Positions 34,142-43,263 of a DNA stretch of 64,000 nucleotides are shown piece after piece. Within the stretch, counting starts at the first letter, position 1, and the number at the start of each line of letters is the position of its first letter. This DNA is from JAGVSV01 sp040766135. Lineage in GTDB: Bacteria; Bacillota; Clostridia; Christensenellales; Aristaeellaceae. The notes beneath the pieces are model-generated. The model did no database searches. It saw only the letters and a program-made list of their open reading frames with translations, and was not told the origin of the DNA. A program made the position numbers and the translations under genes. Location of the stretch: NCBI GenBank assembly GCA_040766135.1, contig JAXGRA010000001.1, forward strand, positions 62,001-126,000. Reading direction: 5' to 3'.

Positions 34142-34170
34142 TTGACAAGCAACGTCAGACCGTGGATAAT
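34142..34170 (+). promoter_or_regulatory. Promoter of the UroD-sugar ABC operon
   Basis: TTGACA (34142-34147) and GATAAT (34165-34170) are exactly 17 bases apart, only about 10 bases beyond the right end of the IS. The 34171-34346 leader of about 170 bases holds no gene; no riboswitch was recognised in it. Confidence 0.7.
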
Positions 34171-34346
34171 TATTATGGCAATACATAAATGGCGTGGCAT
34201 GAAATTCAACAGGCTGATGTTTCTTTGCACGGCAAATGGGATGTTCTTTATCAATGATATATACACAAGCGATTGTTTATCTGAATTTATGGTAAAGATA
34301 CGCCCCCAAACTCTTATTTTACTACTAGAAAAGATGAGGGAACCGC

Positions 34347-35459
34347 ATGTACGAGGTTGATTTACAAAAGTTTTGGCGTGATGATGAGATTGCACATCAA
34401 GACAACTGTTTCTATCCTGGCCCGCAGGTAGCGCTTGGCATTCGCATGAGCAGCGAGTGCGTATATGCTGAATTGGGCGAGGAAGGGAATCCCTGGGTGC
34501 CGGAGGAACGTACCCGCGCCATCGACCTCTACCGGCGCTATAACGACAAGGCGGAAAAAATCGTCGGCCGCCGCTTATTAAACGAGAATTTCCTGCCGGA
34601 GGATGCGCAGTTCCCCTATGTCAAGCGCATCGGTGAGGTGTTTGGCGGCACATACAGCATCCGCTACCACACGGAATGGTTGACGGAGTGTTTTGACGAT
34701 GAAGATCAACTCGAGCGCAAGCTGGACGAGGTGCGCAGGATGGATATGCGCGCGTTCATGCTGCCCCCCAATTGGGCGGAGGAAAAGAAGCGCATTTATG
34801 AAACATATGGCCTGAAGCCACCGCTGATGCGGCACATCCGTGGCCCTGTTACGCTGGCCTGTTCATTGTTTGGCAGCGAAAACTTTCTTTTTCTTATCCT
34901 TGACAATCCCGATCTGGCACGCAAATTCTCCGATACCATCACCTGGGTAACGCTGGAGATGGCGCGGGTGATGGATGAGGAGGCTGGCGTAGACCACCAT
35001 ACCAGGCGCGGCTTTTCGTTTGCGGATGATAACTGTTGCCTGCTGAATGCCGACATGTACGAGCTGTTCGGCTATCCGGTGCTGCGGGATGTGTTTGCAC
35101 ACTATAGCCCCGACCCTGACGATTCGCGCTATCAGCACTCTGACAGCGACATGGGGCATCTTTTGCCCATCCTGGGCAAACTCGACCTCACGGGGGTCAA
35201 CTTTGGGCCCAATGTATTGGTTCCGGAAATCCGCCAATATCTTCCCCGGGCCCGCATTGACGGCTGCATTGCACCGTTTACCTTTATGCGCAATGAAGAG
35301 GAGGAGCTGACCCGACAGGTAATGCGCGATATCCAGGATGGGCTGACCTATGGCGGCGTCAATATCTCTACAGCAGGCTCCATCAACAACGGCAGTTTGC
35401 TAACCAGCATGCGCCAGATTATGAGCCTGATCCAGCAGCATCCCAGGGCGGGCGCATAG
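34347..35459 (+). CDS. Uroporphyrinogen decarboxylase (URO-D) family protein
   Basis: The 370-residue protein belongs to the broad URO-D superfamily: PLMRHIRGPVTLACSLFGSEN, then SFADDNCCLLNADMYELFGYPVL and the final GGVNISTAGSINNGSLL. The HemE substrate motif is absent. Its position directly before a complete sugar ABC importer suggests a catabolic or methyl-transfer role on the imported compound rather than heme synthesis; that is inference. ATG at 34347 follows GATGAGGGAACCGC. Confidence 0.78.
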   Translation: MYEVDLQKFWRDDEIAHQDNCFYPGPQVALGIRMSSECVYAELGEEGNPWVPEERTRAIDLYRRYNDKAEKIVGRRLLNENFLPEDAQFPYVKRIGEVFGGTYSIRYHTEWLTECFDDEDQLERKLDEVRRMDMRAFMLPPNWAEEKKRIYETYGLKPPLMRHIRGPVTLACSLFGSENFLFLILDNPDLARKFSDTITWVTLEMARVMDEEAGVDHHTRRGFSFADDNCCLLNADMYELFGYPVLRDVFAHYSPDPDDSRYQHSDSDMGHLLPILGKLDLTGVNFGPNVLVPEIRQYLPRARIDGCIAPFTFMRNEEEELTRQVMRDIQDGLTYGGVNISTAGSINNGSLLTSMRQIMSLIQQHPRAGA

Positions 35460-35488
35460 GAAGGCTGCCAGAAGCAAGGGGGCATGTT

Positions 35489-36427
35489 ATGAACCATCGA
35501 AAACCAGTAACCTACAAAAAGCAATCATTGGGCAAGGTGCTGCGCAGGTACAAATACCTGTACCTGATGGTGGCCATTCCGCTTGTTTATTATGCTGTTT
35601 TCCGCTATGCACCGCTGATGGGCCTGCAGGTAGCTTTTAAGGATTACAACCTGTTTAAGGGCATGTGGGACAGCCCGTGGGTGGGCTTTAAGGTGTTCAG
35701 GGAGATATTCAGCTACAAGAAATTCTGGCGGGCCCTGCGCAACACAGCCTTGCTGAACATCTATGATTTGCTGTTTGGGTTTAGCGTGCCCATTATTCTG
35801 GCTATCCTTCTGTACGAAATGCGTTCTTTGCGGCTGAAACGCCTATCGCAGACGCTTTTGTACCTTCCGCATTTTCTGTCCTGGGTCATCATCGGCGGCA
35901 TTGTCACGGAGCTATTCTCCTCTACCGGTATGGTCAACCAGCTTATCAAGCGCCTCAGCGGCGGCACCGTGGATTTTCTGACCGATCCAGGCCGATGGAC
36001 GGTGGTCTATGTGGCTACCGGCATTTGGCAAAGCGCCGGATGGAGCACAATTATCTATCTTGCAGCCATATCAAGCGTGGACACAGCGCTGTATGAAGCA
36101 GCTGAGGTAGACGGATGCGGGCGATGGAAGCGTATCTGGTATGTTACCCTGCCCTGCATCATGCCCACCATCACCGTGATGCTGATATTACAGTTAGGCC
36201 GTGTTGCCACCATCGGCTTTGAGCGACCATATGTGATGGGCAACTATATGGTTACCGATGTATCGGACGTTATTTCCACGTTTGTGTATACCATGGGTAT
36301 TCGCAATGCGCGCTACCCGTTTGCAACGGCGGTTGACTTGTTTGGTTCGCTTCTCAACCTTGTTTTCCTTGTCGCCGCTAACATAATAACCAAACGCCTT
36401 AACAGCGGAGAAGGAGGGCTATGGTGA
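35489..36427 (+). CDS. Sugar ABC transporter permease (LplB-like)
   Basis: A 312-residue membrane protein with six predicted helices, the family opening YKYLYLMVAIPLVYYAVFRYAPL and the EAA loop EAAEVDGCGRWKRIWYVTLP that contacts the ATPase. This matches the LplB/YteP subfamily importing complex oligosaccharides such as uronates or pectin fragments. It is 29 bases after the URO-D gene and overlaps the next permease. No ATPase is encoded here; these importers commonly share a single MsmX-type ATPase. Confidence 0.9.
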   Translation: MNHRKPVTYKKQSLGKVLRRYKYLYLMVAIPLVYYAVFRYAPLMGLQVAFKDYNLFKGMWDSPWVGFKVFREIFSYKKFWRALRNTALLNIYDLLFGFSVPIILAILLYEMRSLRLKRLSQTLLYLPHFLSWVIIGGIVTELFSSTGMVNQLIKRLSGGTVDFLTDPGRWTVVYVATGIWQSAGWSTIIYLAAISSVDTALYEAAEVDGCGRWKRIWYVTLPCIMPTITVMLILQLGRVATIGFERPYVMGNYMVTDVSDVISTFVYTMGIRNARYPFATAVDLFGSLLNLVFLVAANIITKRLNSGEGGLW

Positions 36428-37320
36428 GTACGCGTATGGCCCCACGGCAGGCGGGCAAACTCCGCCGGTTTGAATGGTCTGATTTGTTTATTAATCTGGT
36501 TATCCTCCTTGCGGTGTTGATTTGTGTAATTCCGGTATGGCATATCGTGGCGCTGTCCATATCAGGGCGCACCGCCGTGCTGTCGGGCCAAGTATGGCTC
36601 GTCCCCAAAGACATCGACTGGAATGCGTATATATCGGTATTTAACGACACATCCATGCAGCGTGCCCTGGTGTTCTCGGTGATATTGACAGCTGTGTATA
36701 CCGCTCTGGCTATGCTGTTCAGCGTCCTGCTGGCCTATCCGCTAAGCAAACGGTACCTGCCTGGCGTACATCCCATGCTGGTGTTCATTCTCATCCCCAT
36801 GTATTTTACGGGCGGCGTTATCCCGCAGTATCTGTGGGTGAAGCGCTTAGGGCTGTTGGACAACCCCTGGGCGCTGGTGTGGCCAATTTTAGTGAGCACC
36901 TATAACACCATCATCCTGCGCAATTTCTTCCAATCCATCCCCGATTCATTGGAGGAATCAGCGCGTTTGGATGGGTGTAACGATTTTGGCATTCTGTTCC
37001 GGATTGTCATGCCGCTGTCCACAGCGGCGCTGGCCACGATCAGCCTTTTTTACGCCGTGTCGCGCTGGAACAGCTATACGGATGTGCTGTACTATATCAA
37101 CAGCTCCAAATGGTATACCCTCCAGTGGAAACTCTATCAGGTAGTGTTTAACTCCACCGATACAGAAGTCAACATGCTGGAAGGAGGACGGAACGCTGTA
37201 TTGGCAGAAACAGTCAAATCAGCGGCCATTGTGTTCTCTACCGTCCCGATCCTCATTGTCTACCCATTCCTGCAGAAATACTTTGTGCAGGGTGTGATGA
37301 TTGGCGCCATCAAGGAATAG
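36421..37320 (+). CDS. Sugar ABC transporter permease (LplC/YtcP-like)
   Basis: The 299-residue partner permease has six helices and the EAA-like loop EESARLDGCNDFGILFRIVMP. It ends VQGVMIGAIKE, typical of the YtcP/LplC subfamily. Its ATG lies within the previous gene's end (7-base overlap). Confidence 0.9.
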   Translation: MVSTRMAPRQAGKLRRFEWSDLFINLVILLAVLICVIPVWHIVALSISGRTAVLSGQVWLVPKDIDWNAYISVFNDTSMQRALVFSVILTAVYTALAMLFSVLLAYPLSKRYLPGVHPMLVFILIPMYFTGGVIPQYLWVKRLGLLDNPWALVWPILVSTYNTIILRNFFQSIPDSLEESARLDGCNDFGILFRIVMPLSTAALATISLFYAVSRWNSYTDVLYYINSSKWYTLQWKLYQVVFNSTDTEVNMLEGGRNAVLAETVKSAAIVFSTVPILIVYPFLQKYFVQGVMIGAIKE

Positions 37321-37367
37321 AACCTACCGTGCATCGCATGCACGGCAACATAGAAGGAGGTAGTTTC

Positions 37368-38912
37368 ATGCGAAAACTCTTTGCCCTGGTGCTGACAGCG
37401 ATTTTGCTGTCTACCCTTTCCGTGGGAATAGCGGAGGATGTGTTTGTGTATGACAATCCTGTCACGCTCAAAATCTCCGTATTTGACCGCGGCGTCACTG
37501 GCCAAACGCCGGTTGACAACAACTACTGGACGGATTGGATCCAGGAGAACTTTGGCAATCCGCGCAACATCAATCTGCAATGGGTTGTCATCCCCCGGTC
37601 AGAGGAGGTCGCTAAACTTAACACGCTGATGGCGTCTGGCGAAGCGGCGGATATCTGCTTTACCTACTCTGAGCCCGTCATTACCAACTTTGTTAAGCAG
37701 GGCGGGCTGGTGGAGCTGACCGACCTGATCGACAAACACGGCCCCAACATCAAGGCCTATCTGGGCGAGGAACTGCTGAAATATGGCATTTTTGAGGGGG
37801 GGCAGTATGCCATTCCCGCCAAGCGTGTCGTATTGGCCACACAAGGCATGTTCATCCGCTCCGACTGGGTGGAAAAACTCGGCATGGAGATGCCCACCAC
37901 CAAGCAGGAGTTCTATGAGCTGCTGGTTGCCTTCCGCGACAACGATATGAATGGCGATGGCGATCCTGACAATGAAATCCCCTACGCTTTCAACAACAAC
38001 CTGACATCGCACGACCAGCTCATGCTTTCTTTCCTAAAGGATTTAAGCCCCAAAACCCTGGCCACGGTGCCGGATATCTGCCGGGATGGCTATGAGGACT
38101 ATGTGCTATTCCTGAACAAGTTGTACCATGAAGGCCTTGTCACCAAGGACTTCGCGATGGATAAGAGCGACCTTCAGTGGCAGAGCGTAACATCGGGCAT
38201 TGCAGGCGGCTACACATACAACTACGACCACCCCATTCGCGTGTCGCCTGGTATTTTGGCTTCGCTGCAGGCCAACGAGCCGGACGCAATGCTCAGGCCC
38301 CTCAACTGCTTTGAATCCGTAACCGATCCCAGCAAATACTACCATGGCATGTATGCGCCCAACGGGATTTTTACCTTTGTGCCTGTGTTTGCCAAAAATC
38401 CGGAAGCAGCCATCATGTATCTGGATTGGCTGTGTCAGTATGATGTGCTCTACTTCCTGCAAAACGGCGTGGAAGGAAAGCACTACAAGCTGAACGAACA
38501 GGGCGTCCCGCTGCTATTGGATGTAGCAGATGAGACCAAGTTCAACTCTATGCAAAATCTTGACTACACCCTGCTGACCAATGGGCAGGAATTTAAGGAC
38601 GAATCCCTGCGCATTGCAGCCCAGGCGGCCAGCTATCAGGGATATGAGGAGCTGTTTGAAGAGGAATACATCGTTGGCAATACCGATCCATTGACGACCA
38701 ACTTCCACTTCGACGTTATCTTAGAGGCAGACTCCCAATACGCTACGTATTTGAGCGAGTTTAAGCTTGAGCTTCTGACAAAGGCTGTCATGGCAAGCCC
38801 GGAGGAGTGCCTAAATGTCTTCTATAAACTGCGTGAGCAGTATATGGAAGAGGGCGGCCAGGCTGTCATGGAAGAAAAAATCGCAGCATGGGAAAAGATG
38901 CACGGCGAATAA
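37368..38912 (+). CDS. Extracellular sugar-binding protein of the ABC importer
   Basis: The 514-residue protein has a signal peptide (MRKLFALVLTAILLSTLSVG, cleavage near IAE|D) and a family-1 solute-binding fold of the LipO/YtcQ size (about 500 residues). It has no lipobox cysteine, unusual for a Gram-positive binding protein. A segment DNDMNGDGDPDNEIPY near residue 195 resembles a calcium-binding loop common in this subfamily. ATG at 37368 follows AGAAGGAGGTAGTTTC. Terminator at 38944. Confidence 0.88.
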   Translation: MRKLFALVLTAILLSTLSVGIAEDVFVYDNPVTLKISVFDRGVTGQTPVDNNYWTDWIQENFGNPRNINLQWVVIPRSEEVAKLNTLMASGEAADICFTYSEPVITNFVKQGGLVELTDLIDKHGPNIKAYLGEELLKYGIFEGGQYAIPAKRVVLATQGMFIRSDWVEKLGMEMPTTKQEFYELLVAFRDNDMNGDGDPDNEIPYAFNNNLTSHDQLMLSFLKDLSPKTLATVPDICRDGYEDYVLFLNKLYHEGLVTKDFAMDKSDLQWQSVTSGIAGGYTYNYDHPIRVSPGILASLQANEPDAMLRPLNCFESVTDPSKYYHGMYAPNGIFTFVPVFAKNPEAAIMYLDWLCQYDVLYFLQNGVEGKHYKLNEQGVPLLLDVADETKFNSMQNLDYTLLTNGQEFKDESLRIAAQAASYQGYEELFEEEYIVGNTDPLTTNFHFDVILEADSQYATYLSEFKLELLTKAVMASPEECLNVFYKLREQYMEEGGQAVMEEKIAAWEKMHGE

Positions 38913-38943
38913 TCCGCTGATACGAATCTGATCGATTAACCTA

Positions 38944-38986
38944 ACAGAATGTCCGCTGGTATTTGCCGGCGGACATTCTGTTTTTG
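38944..38986 (+). terminator. Terminator after the sugar-binding protein gene
   Basis: ACAGAATGTCCGC (38944-38956) pairs with GCGGACATTCTGT (38969-38981), followed by TTTTG. The converging AmmeMemoRadiSam operon ends just beyond. Confidence 0.9.
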
Positions 38987-39005
38987 CTATATGAGTGTTT
39001 GCCGT

Positions 39006-39827
39006 TTACACATTCCCTACCTGCACGCGTGTAAGGTGCTGGCGCGCGATGCCGGCCAGTGTGTGCAGCATGCTGATTGGGGTGGGTGCGCCGCGGGCAT
39101 GGCGGCGGGGGAAAAAGCGGTTGATGTGCAGGGGGATGTTTCGGTCCATGGACGCCACCCAGCGCGCCAGTTCGTCCATTTCCTGGGAGCTGTCATTTTC
39201 GTCAGGCACCACCAGCGTGGTTAATTCTACATGCGCGGAGGCGGCAGCGGCCTGGATAAAGCGCTGCACGCAGGATAAATCGCCGCCCAAACGGCGGTAC
39301 CAGGCGGCGGTGAATCCTTTCAAATCAATGTTGAACGCATCCACCAGCGCAAACAGTTCGGGCATGGCCTCGGGGCAGAAATTGCCGTTGGTCACTACCA
39401 CTGTTTTTTGATTTTGCGCCTTGAGCAGCCGTGCGGTGTCGATGACATATTCATAGCAGATAAGCGGCTCGTTATACGTAAACGCCACGCCGATGTTGCC
39501 GCGCGGTGTTAAGGTCTGCGCCAAGTGCGCCAGCTCCTGCGGTGGCATATCGCGCATGGGGATGTCCAATGGGCCTGCGCAGGAGATGCTGTCGTTCTGG
39601 CAAAAGTAGCAGTCCATGTTGCAGCCCGCGCCGCCCACCGACAGCACGCTATGCCCGGGGTGAAAGTACGCCAGAGGTTTTTTCTCAATCGGGTCCAGTG
39701 CGATGGAGGTAATTTTACCGTACCCGATGGGCGTGCTGCGACCGTTGACATTGCGCCGCGCACGGCAGCGGCCCGGCGTGCCGTTTTCGGGCAGTGTGCA
39801 GTGGTGCGGGCAAACGGGGCAAATCAA
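39006..39827 (-). CDS. amrS: AmmeMemoRadiSam system radical SAM enzyme
   Basis: The 273-residue protein has an N-terminal Cys-rich part (CPVCPHHC...CRARRN) and the radical SAM cluster motif CNMDCYFC near residue 75, in the context HSVLSVGGAGCNMDCYFC. Family phrases LDPIEKKPLAYFHPG and GVAFTYNEPLI identify the AmmeMemoRadiSam radical SAM member. It should cleave SAM to a 5'-deoxyadenosyl radical; the substrate is unknown. The start is TTG at 39827, overlapping the upstream stop (TTGA); no other start is available in frame and no separate ribosome site is seen, so translation is coupled. Confidence 0.9.
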   Translation of the reverse strand: MICPVCPHHCTLPENGTPGRCRARRNVNGRSTPIGYGKITSIALDPIEKKPLAYFHPGHSVLSVGGAGCNMDCYFCQNDSISCAGPLDIPMRDMPPQELAHLAQTLTPRGNIGVAFTYNEPLICYEYVIDTARLLKAQNQKTVVVTNGNFCPEAMPELFALVDAFNIDLKGFTAAWYRRLGGDLSCVQRFIQAAAASAHVELTTLVVPDENDSSQEMDELARWVASMDRNIPLHINRFFPRRHARGAPTPISMLHTLAGIARQHLTRVQVGNV

Positions 39828-40342
39828 TGGTAGCGCACCACGCGGAAACGCTGCAGCTGGAAGGGTTCGCCGCGCGCGATACCGGCTTTTTGCCGGGCAA
39901 TGTCCACCTGCTCGACCACGGTGTCCACGCCCTCCAAGTTGGGCAGCAGCAGCCCGCGCCGCCGCCCGCGCGATACGATAACGCCGTATTCCTTTACATC
40001 CAACTGGTCGGGGCTTTCGATATCCTCCGGCGCGCCCAGCACATCCACCGAGCACTCGATGTGCGGCAGCTCTTCCTCTCGTACGGGCGAAAAGCGCGGG
40101 TCGTGCGCAGCGGCGCTGACGGCATTTTGGATGATTTCATCTGCTACGCACGCCGTGGTGGGCGTGATGGTGCCGATGCACCCGCGCAGATGGCCGTGCA
40201 TGTGCAGCGTTACAAACACGCCGGCGCGCTGCTCTAACAGTGCGGGCGGCACATCGACCGGGCGCTGCATCGTGGTGCCTGTGCGCACATAGTGCTCAAA
40301 GGATGCCCTGGCCAGCGCAACCTGCGGGCTATAGGTACTCAT
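39824..40342 (-). CDS. amrA: AmmeMemoRadiSam system protein A (AMMECR1 domain)
   Basis: A 172-residue AMMECR1-domain protein. The core motif GVFVTLHMHGHLRGCIGTI contains the invariant LRGCIG, and SPVREEELPHIECSVDVL follows. The function of the family is not established. ATG at 40342 follows AAGGAGGAGGAATC; the stop overlaps the radical SAM gene start. Confidence 0.93.
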   Translation of the reverse strand: MSTYSPQVALARASFEHYVRTGTTMQRPVDVPPALLEQRAGVFVTLHMHGHLRGCIGTITPTTACVADEIIQNAVSAAAHDPRFSPVREEELPHIECSVDVLGAPEDIESPDQLDVKEYGVIVSRGRRRGLLLPNLEGVDTVVEQVDIARQKAGIARGEPFQLQRFRVVRYH

Positions 40343-41214
40343 GATTCCTCCTCCTTGTTGCTCAAGAACCGGCGGGCGGGATTGGCATCCCCCGGCGTAA
40401 ACAGGCACACGCCGTAGCCCACGCCTGTTACATCCTGATAGGACAGCGCCTGCGCCGATACATCGCGCCCGTCTAAGCACCCAGCCAAGATCAGGAAGCT
40501 GCGCTGCCCACATTCTCCGGCGGTTTCGCAGGCATGTTCATCAAATTGCATCAGCTCATCAAACGCGGCGCGGCCCATCACATCCATCACGCGGGCATCG
40601 TACACCGGCCCTTCGGGACGGAAGCCATACGGCCCCGTGCGCTGCAAATAGTGCGACAGATCACCGCTAGCTACCACGCATACCCGGCGCTCTAACGCCT
40701 GTGCGGCCTGGGCCAGCCGCTGCCCCAGTTGGTAGTGCATGGCAAAGGATAGCCCCGACAGGCCTACCCGCACAAGCCTGAAAGGTAGCGTGCCGCCCGC
40801 AGCCTGATGCAGGAAGTACAGCGGTACCATGGTGCCATGGTCCAGCGCGGGCGCGCGCTCACCCTGGGTGCCGGCGGGGAAGCCGTCGCCATCCGCCGCG
40901 TGCGCCACAACCTGCGCCAGTTCCTGGTCATATTCTACCGAAAAGCGTACCGACCGCGCGCCAAACCGCGCCAAATCGCCGGACGCAACGGCACCAGGGG
41001 AAATGTGAAAATAGTCCTGGTACAGCGTGGCATGCGGCGACAGCACGATGACGGTATCAGGCTGCGCGTCCACCACAAAGCGCGCGGCGCGCTCATAGGC
41101 GGCTGTGGTGGGTGCAATCTGCTCCTCCTGTCCGCGCCCCACCTGGGGCACGATCAGCGGCGGATGCGGCACCATGATGCTGGGGCCGATGCCCGGGGCA
41201 AATTTACTGGTCAA
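40339..41214 (-). CDS. amrB: AmmeMemoRadiSam system protein B (Memo/LigB-like)
   Basis: The 291-residue protein resembles class III extradiol dioxygenases and human MEMO1: MVPHPPLIVPQVG near residue 14, VIVLSPHATLYQDYFHI, LDHGTMVPLYFL and CVVASGDLSHYLQ carry the putative metal-site His and Asp. TTG at 41214 is chosen since GGAGG lies 6 bases upstream; the ATG at 41175 has none and would lose the conserved N-terminus. It overlaps the fbp stop by 11 bases and the next gene by 4. Confidence 0.88.
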   Translation of the reverse strand: MTSKFAPGIGPSIMVPHPPLIVPQVGRGQEEQIAPTTAAYERAARFVVDAQPDTVIVLSPHATLYQDYFHISPGAVASGDLARFGARSVRFSVEYDQELAQVVAHAADGDGFPAGTQGERAPALDHGTMVPLYFLHQAAGGTLPFRLVRVGLSGLSFAMHYQLGQRLAQAAQALERRVCVVASGDLSHYLQRTGPYGFRPEGPVYDARVMDVMGRAAFDELMQFDEHACETAGECGQRSFLILAGCLDGRDVSAQALSYQDVTGVGYGVCLFTPGDANPARRFLSNKEEES

Positions 41215-43162
41215 AGCGATCCTCCAAGTTGTTGGGCCGCAGAACGCCCTGACGGTAGGCCAGCAGCAGCGCCTCCAGGTCCGCAATATGCTGCTGTACG
41301 CGCTCGCCTTCGTCTGTGTCGCGCATCAGCACCCGCTCGGACAGGTTTTCGATAATCAGGCTGTGAGAGCGTATGTCAGCATTGCCGCTGATCGCCTCGG
41401 CGCGGGAGGTGAAGGGCTCGTGCGCGGCGATGCGGATGCCGTGGGAGGAGAAGAACATCGTGTATCCGGCGGTGCCTGTCCGTTTCTGGTAGGCTTTGCA
41501 GAAGCCGCCGTCAATGACGATAAGCTTGCCGTTGGCCTTGCGCGGGTCTTCGCCCTGCGCGGCGCGCACCGGGATATGGCCGTTGATGATGCGGCTCCAC
41601 GGCTTATTTAGATTAAACTCTTTAAAAATGCGCTCGATAAATTCGGGGCTGTCATACAGGCGATAATAGGCGTTTTGCGGCTCTTTCCAGGTGGATTTAT
41701 CATCAAGCAGCGCGCGCTCAAACGTGGCGATGTGCGTGCGGCCAAACAGCGGCGAGTTGCGCCCGCACCACAGGAACCACAGGAAATCGCGCCCTTCCTT
41801 GCGTTGCGTGCTGTTTTCGGGTGCGAAGTAGCCCTGCCGCGCCAGATAATCGCAGTGATCCAATAGCGCCTTGCCCTTGTATTCCTTGCCGCCGATGGTC
41901 AGCGGCAGGAAGCTGCCGTCCTCCTGGGCGGGGATGCAGCCGTGGTACAGCAGGTTGCCGTTGCAGGCGAGATAGACCGAGCCCGTCTTATACAGGTGCC
42001 GGACGTGTTTTTGCAGCCGACCGCTGCGGCGGAAGGCGTCCACCAGCTGCCCGATCAACGCGTATTCGGCGTTGGTGAGTTCGGTGGGGTTGTCCGGGTC
42101 AATGGTGGGGAAATCCTTGTCGCGCAGCGGATGCGCAACGCCGTTTACCTCTAAGGTATAGTCTTTCCAATTTACACGGCTGAGCACATCCCGGTCCTGC
42201 ATGCCGTATTCGGGGCGGCGGCGCACCAGCTGCCCCTCCAGCTTGTACTGGATGACCGAGATGGCTTTGTGCATGCGCGCGTACAGCGTGGCATCCTGCG
42301 GCATATACAGCTCGTCGGGGATGGCGCGGGGGTTGAACACGCTGGCATCGTCATAGGTTTTTTCGGCAAACAGCGCCAGCGGCAGCAGCGTGATGCCATA
42401 GCCGTTTTCCAGCATGTCCAAGTTGTCGTACTGGATGCAGTTGCGCACGGCGATGGCCACGCACGCCGGGCTGCCCGCCGCTGCGCCCAGCCACATCACA
42501 TCGTGGTTGCCCCACTGGATGTCGGCGCTGTGATAGTTGATCAGCGCATCCATGATGGTATCGGCGTGCGGCCCGCGGTCGTACAGGTCGCCCACCACAT
42601 GCAGCCGCGCCACTGCCAGGCGCTTGATGACCGCACACAGCGCGATGATCAGCGATGTGGCATGCCCGGTGGACACGGTGCTGTCTATCAGGCTTTGGTA
42701 GTACGGCCCCTGATTATATTCATCCTGCGGGGCCAGCAGTTCCTCCAGCAGGTAGGAAAACTCCTGCGGGAAGGCGGAGCGCACGTACCGGCGCGAATAT
42801 TTGGACGCCGTCACCTGTGCCACACGCACCAGGTCGTACAATGTCTGCGTGTACCATTGGGCCAGGTCATCGGCCTGCTCATGTTCAATGATTTTTTCAT
42901 AGGGGTAGTAGATCAGTGACGCCAGTGCCTGCAGCTCCTCCTCGGGGCGGTCGCCCAAGGCGGTCTGTATTTTTTCAAAGATAATGCCGCTGGCGTTGTT
43001 CAGGATGTGCAAAAAAGCCTCATCCTCACCATGGATGTCACTGACAAACAACTCCGTGCCCTTGGGCAGGTGCAGCATGGCCTTCAGGCGGATCAACTCC
43101 GCCCCCACGGCTTCCTCGGTCGGGAATTGTAACGACAACAGCTGAATATAACGATTATCCAT
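41204..43162 (-). CDS. fbp: Fructose-1,6-bisphosphatase, class III
   Basis: The 652-residue enzyme removes the 1-phosphate of fructose 1,6-bisphosphate in gluconeogenesis. It is the Firmicutes class III type, related to metallophosphoesterases: FVSDIHGEDEAF (residue about 42), VVGDLYDRGPHADTIMDAL, GNHDVMWLGAAAGSPAC and later INGHIPVRAAQGE. Length matches the family (about 640-670). ATG at 43162 follows GAAGGTGAGAAAA. It heads the operon with the three AmmeMemoRadiSam genes, an arrangement that hints at a link with sugar phosphate chemistry. Confidence 0.93.
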   Translation of the reverse strand: MDNRYIQLLSLQFPTEEAVGAELIRLKAMLHLPKGTELFVSDIHGEDEAFLHILNNASGIIFEKIQTALGDRPEEELQALASLIYYPYEKIIEHEQADDLAQWYTQTLYDLVRVAQVTASKYSRRYVRSAFPQEFSYLLEELLAPQDEYNQGPYYQSLIDSTVSTGHATSLIIALCAVIKRLAVARLHVVGDLYDRGPHADTIMDALINYHSADIQWGNHDVMWLGAAAGSPACVAIAVRNCIQYDNLDMLENGYGITLLPLALFAEKTYDDASVFNPRAIPDELYMPQDATLYARMHKAISVIQYKLEGQLVRRRPEYGMQDRDVLSRVNWKDYTLEVNGVAHPLRDKDFPTIDPDNPTELTNAEYALIGQLVDAFRRSGRLQKHVRHLYKTGSVYLACNGNLLYHGCIPAQEDGSFLPLTIGGKEYKGKALLDHCDYLARQGYFAPENSTQRKEGRDFLWFLWCGRNSPLFGRTHIATFERALLDDKSTWKEPQNAYYRLYDSPEFIERIFKEFNLNKPWSRIINGHIPVRAAQGEDPRKANGKLIVIDGGFCKAYQKRTGTAGYTMFFSSHGIRIAAHEPFTSRAEAISGNADIRSHSLIIENLSERVLMRDTDEGERVQQHIADLEALLLAYRQGVLRPNNLEDRFDQ

Positions 43163-43263
43163 TTTTCTCACCTTCCATGGGTTTATTCCAGATAAAGAGT
43201 ATCATATGATAGGGCAAAATCTCAAGTGGAGAACAGGTAAAATCGTTATTTTGTTAATGACAA

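Noticed and set aside
34347..35459. IS insertion breaking the UroD-sugar operon
   Set aside because: The promoter TTGACA-17-GATAAT lies intact beyond the right end of the element, and the ABC-2 promoter is intact on the other side.
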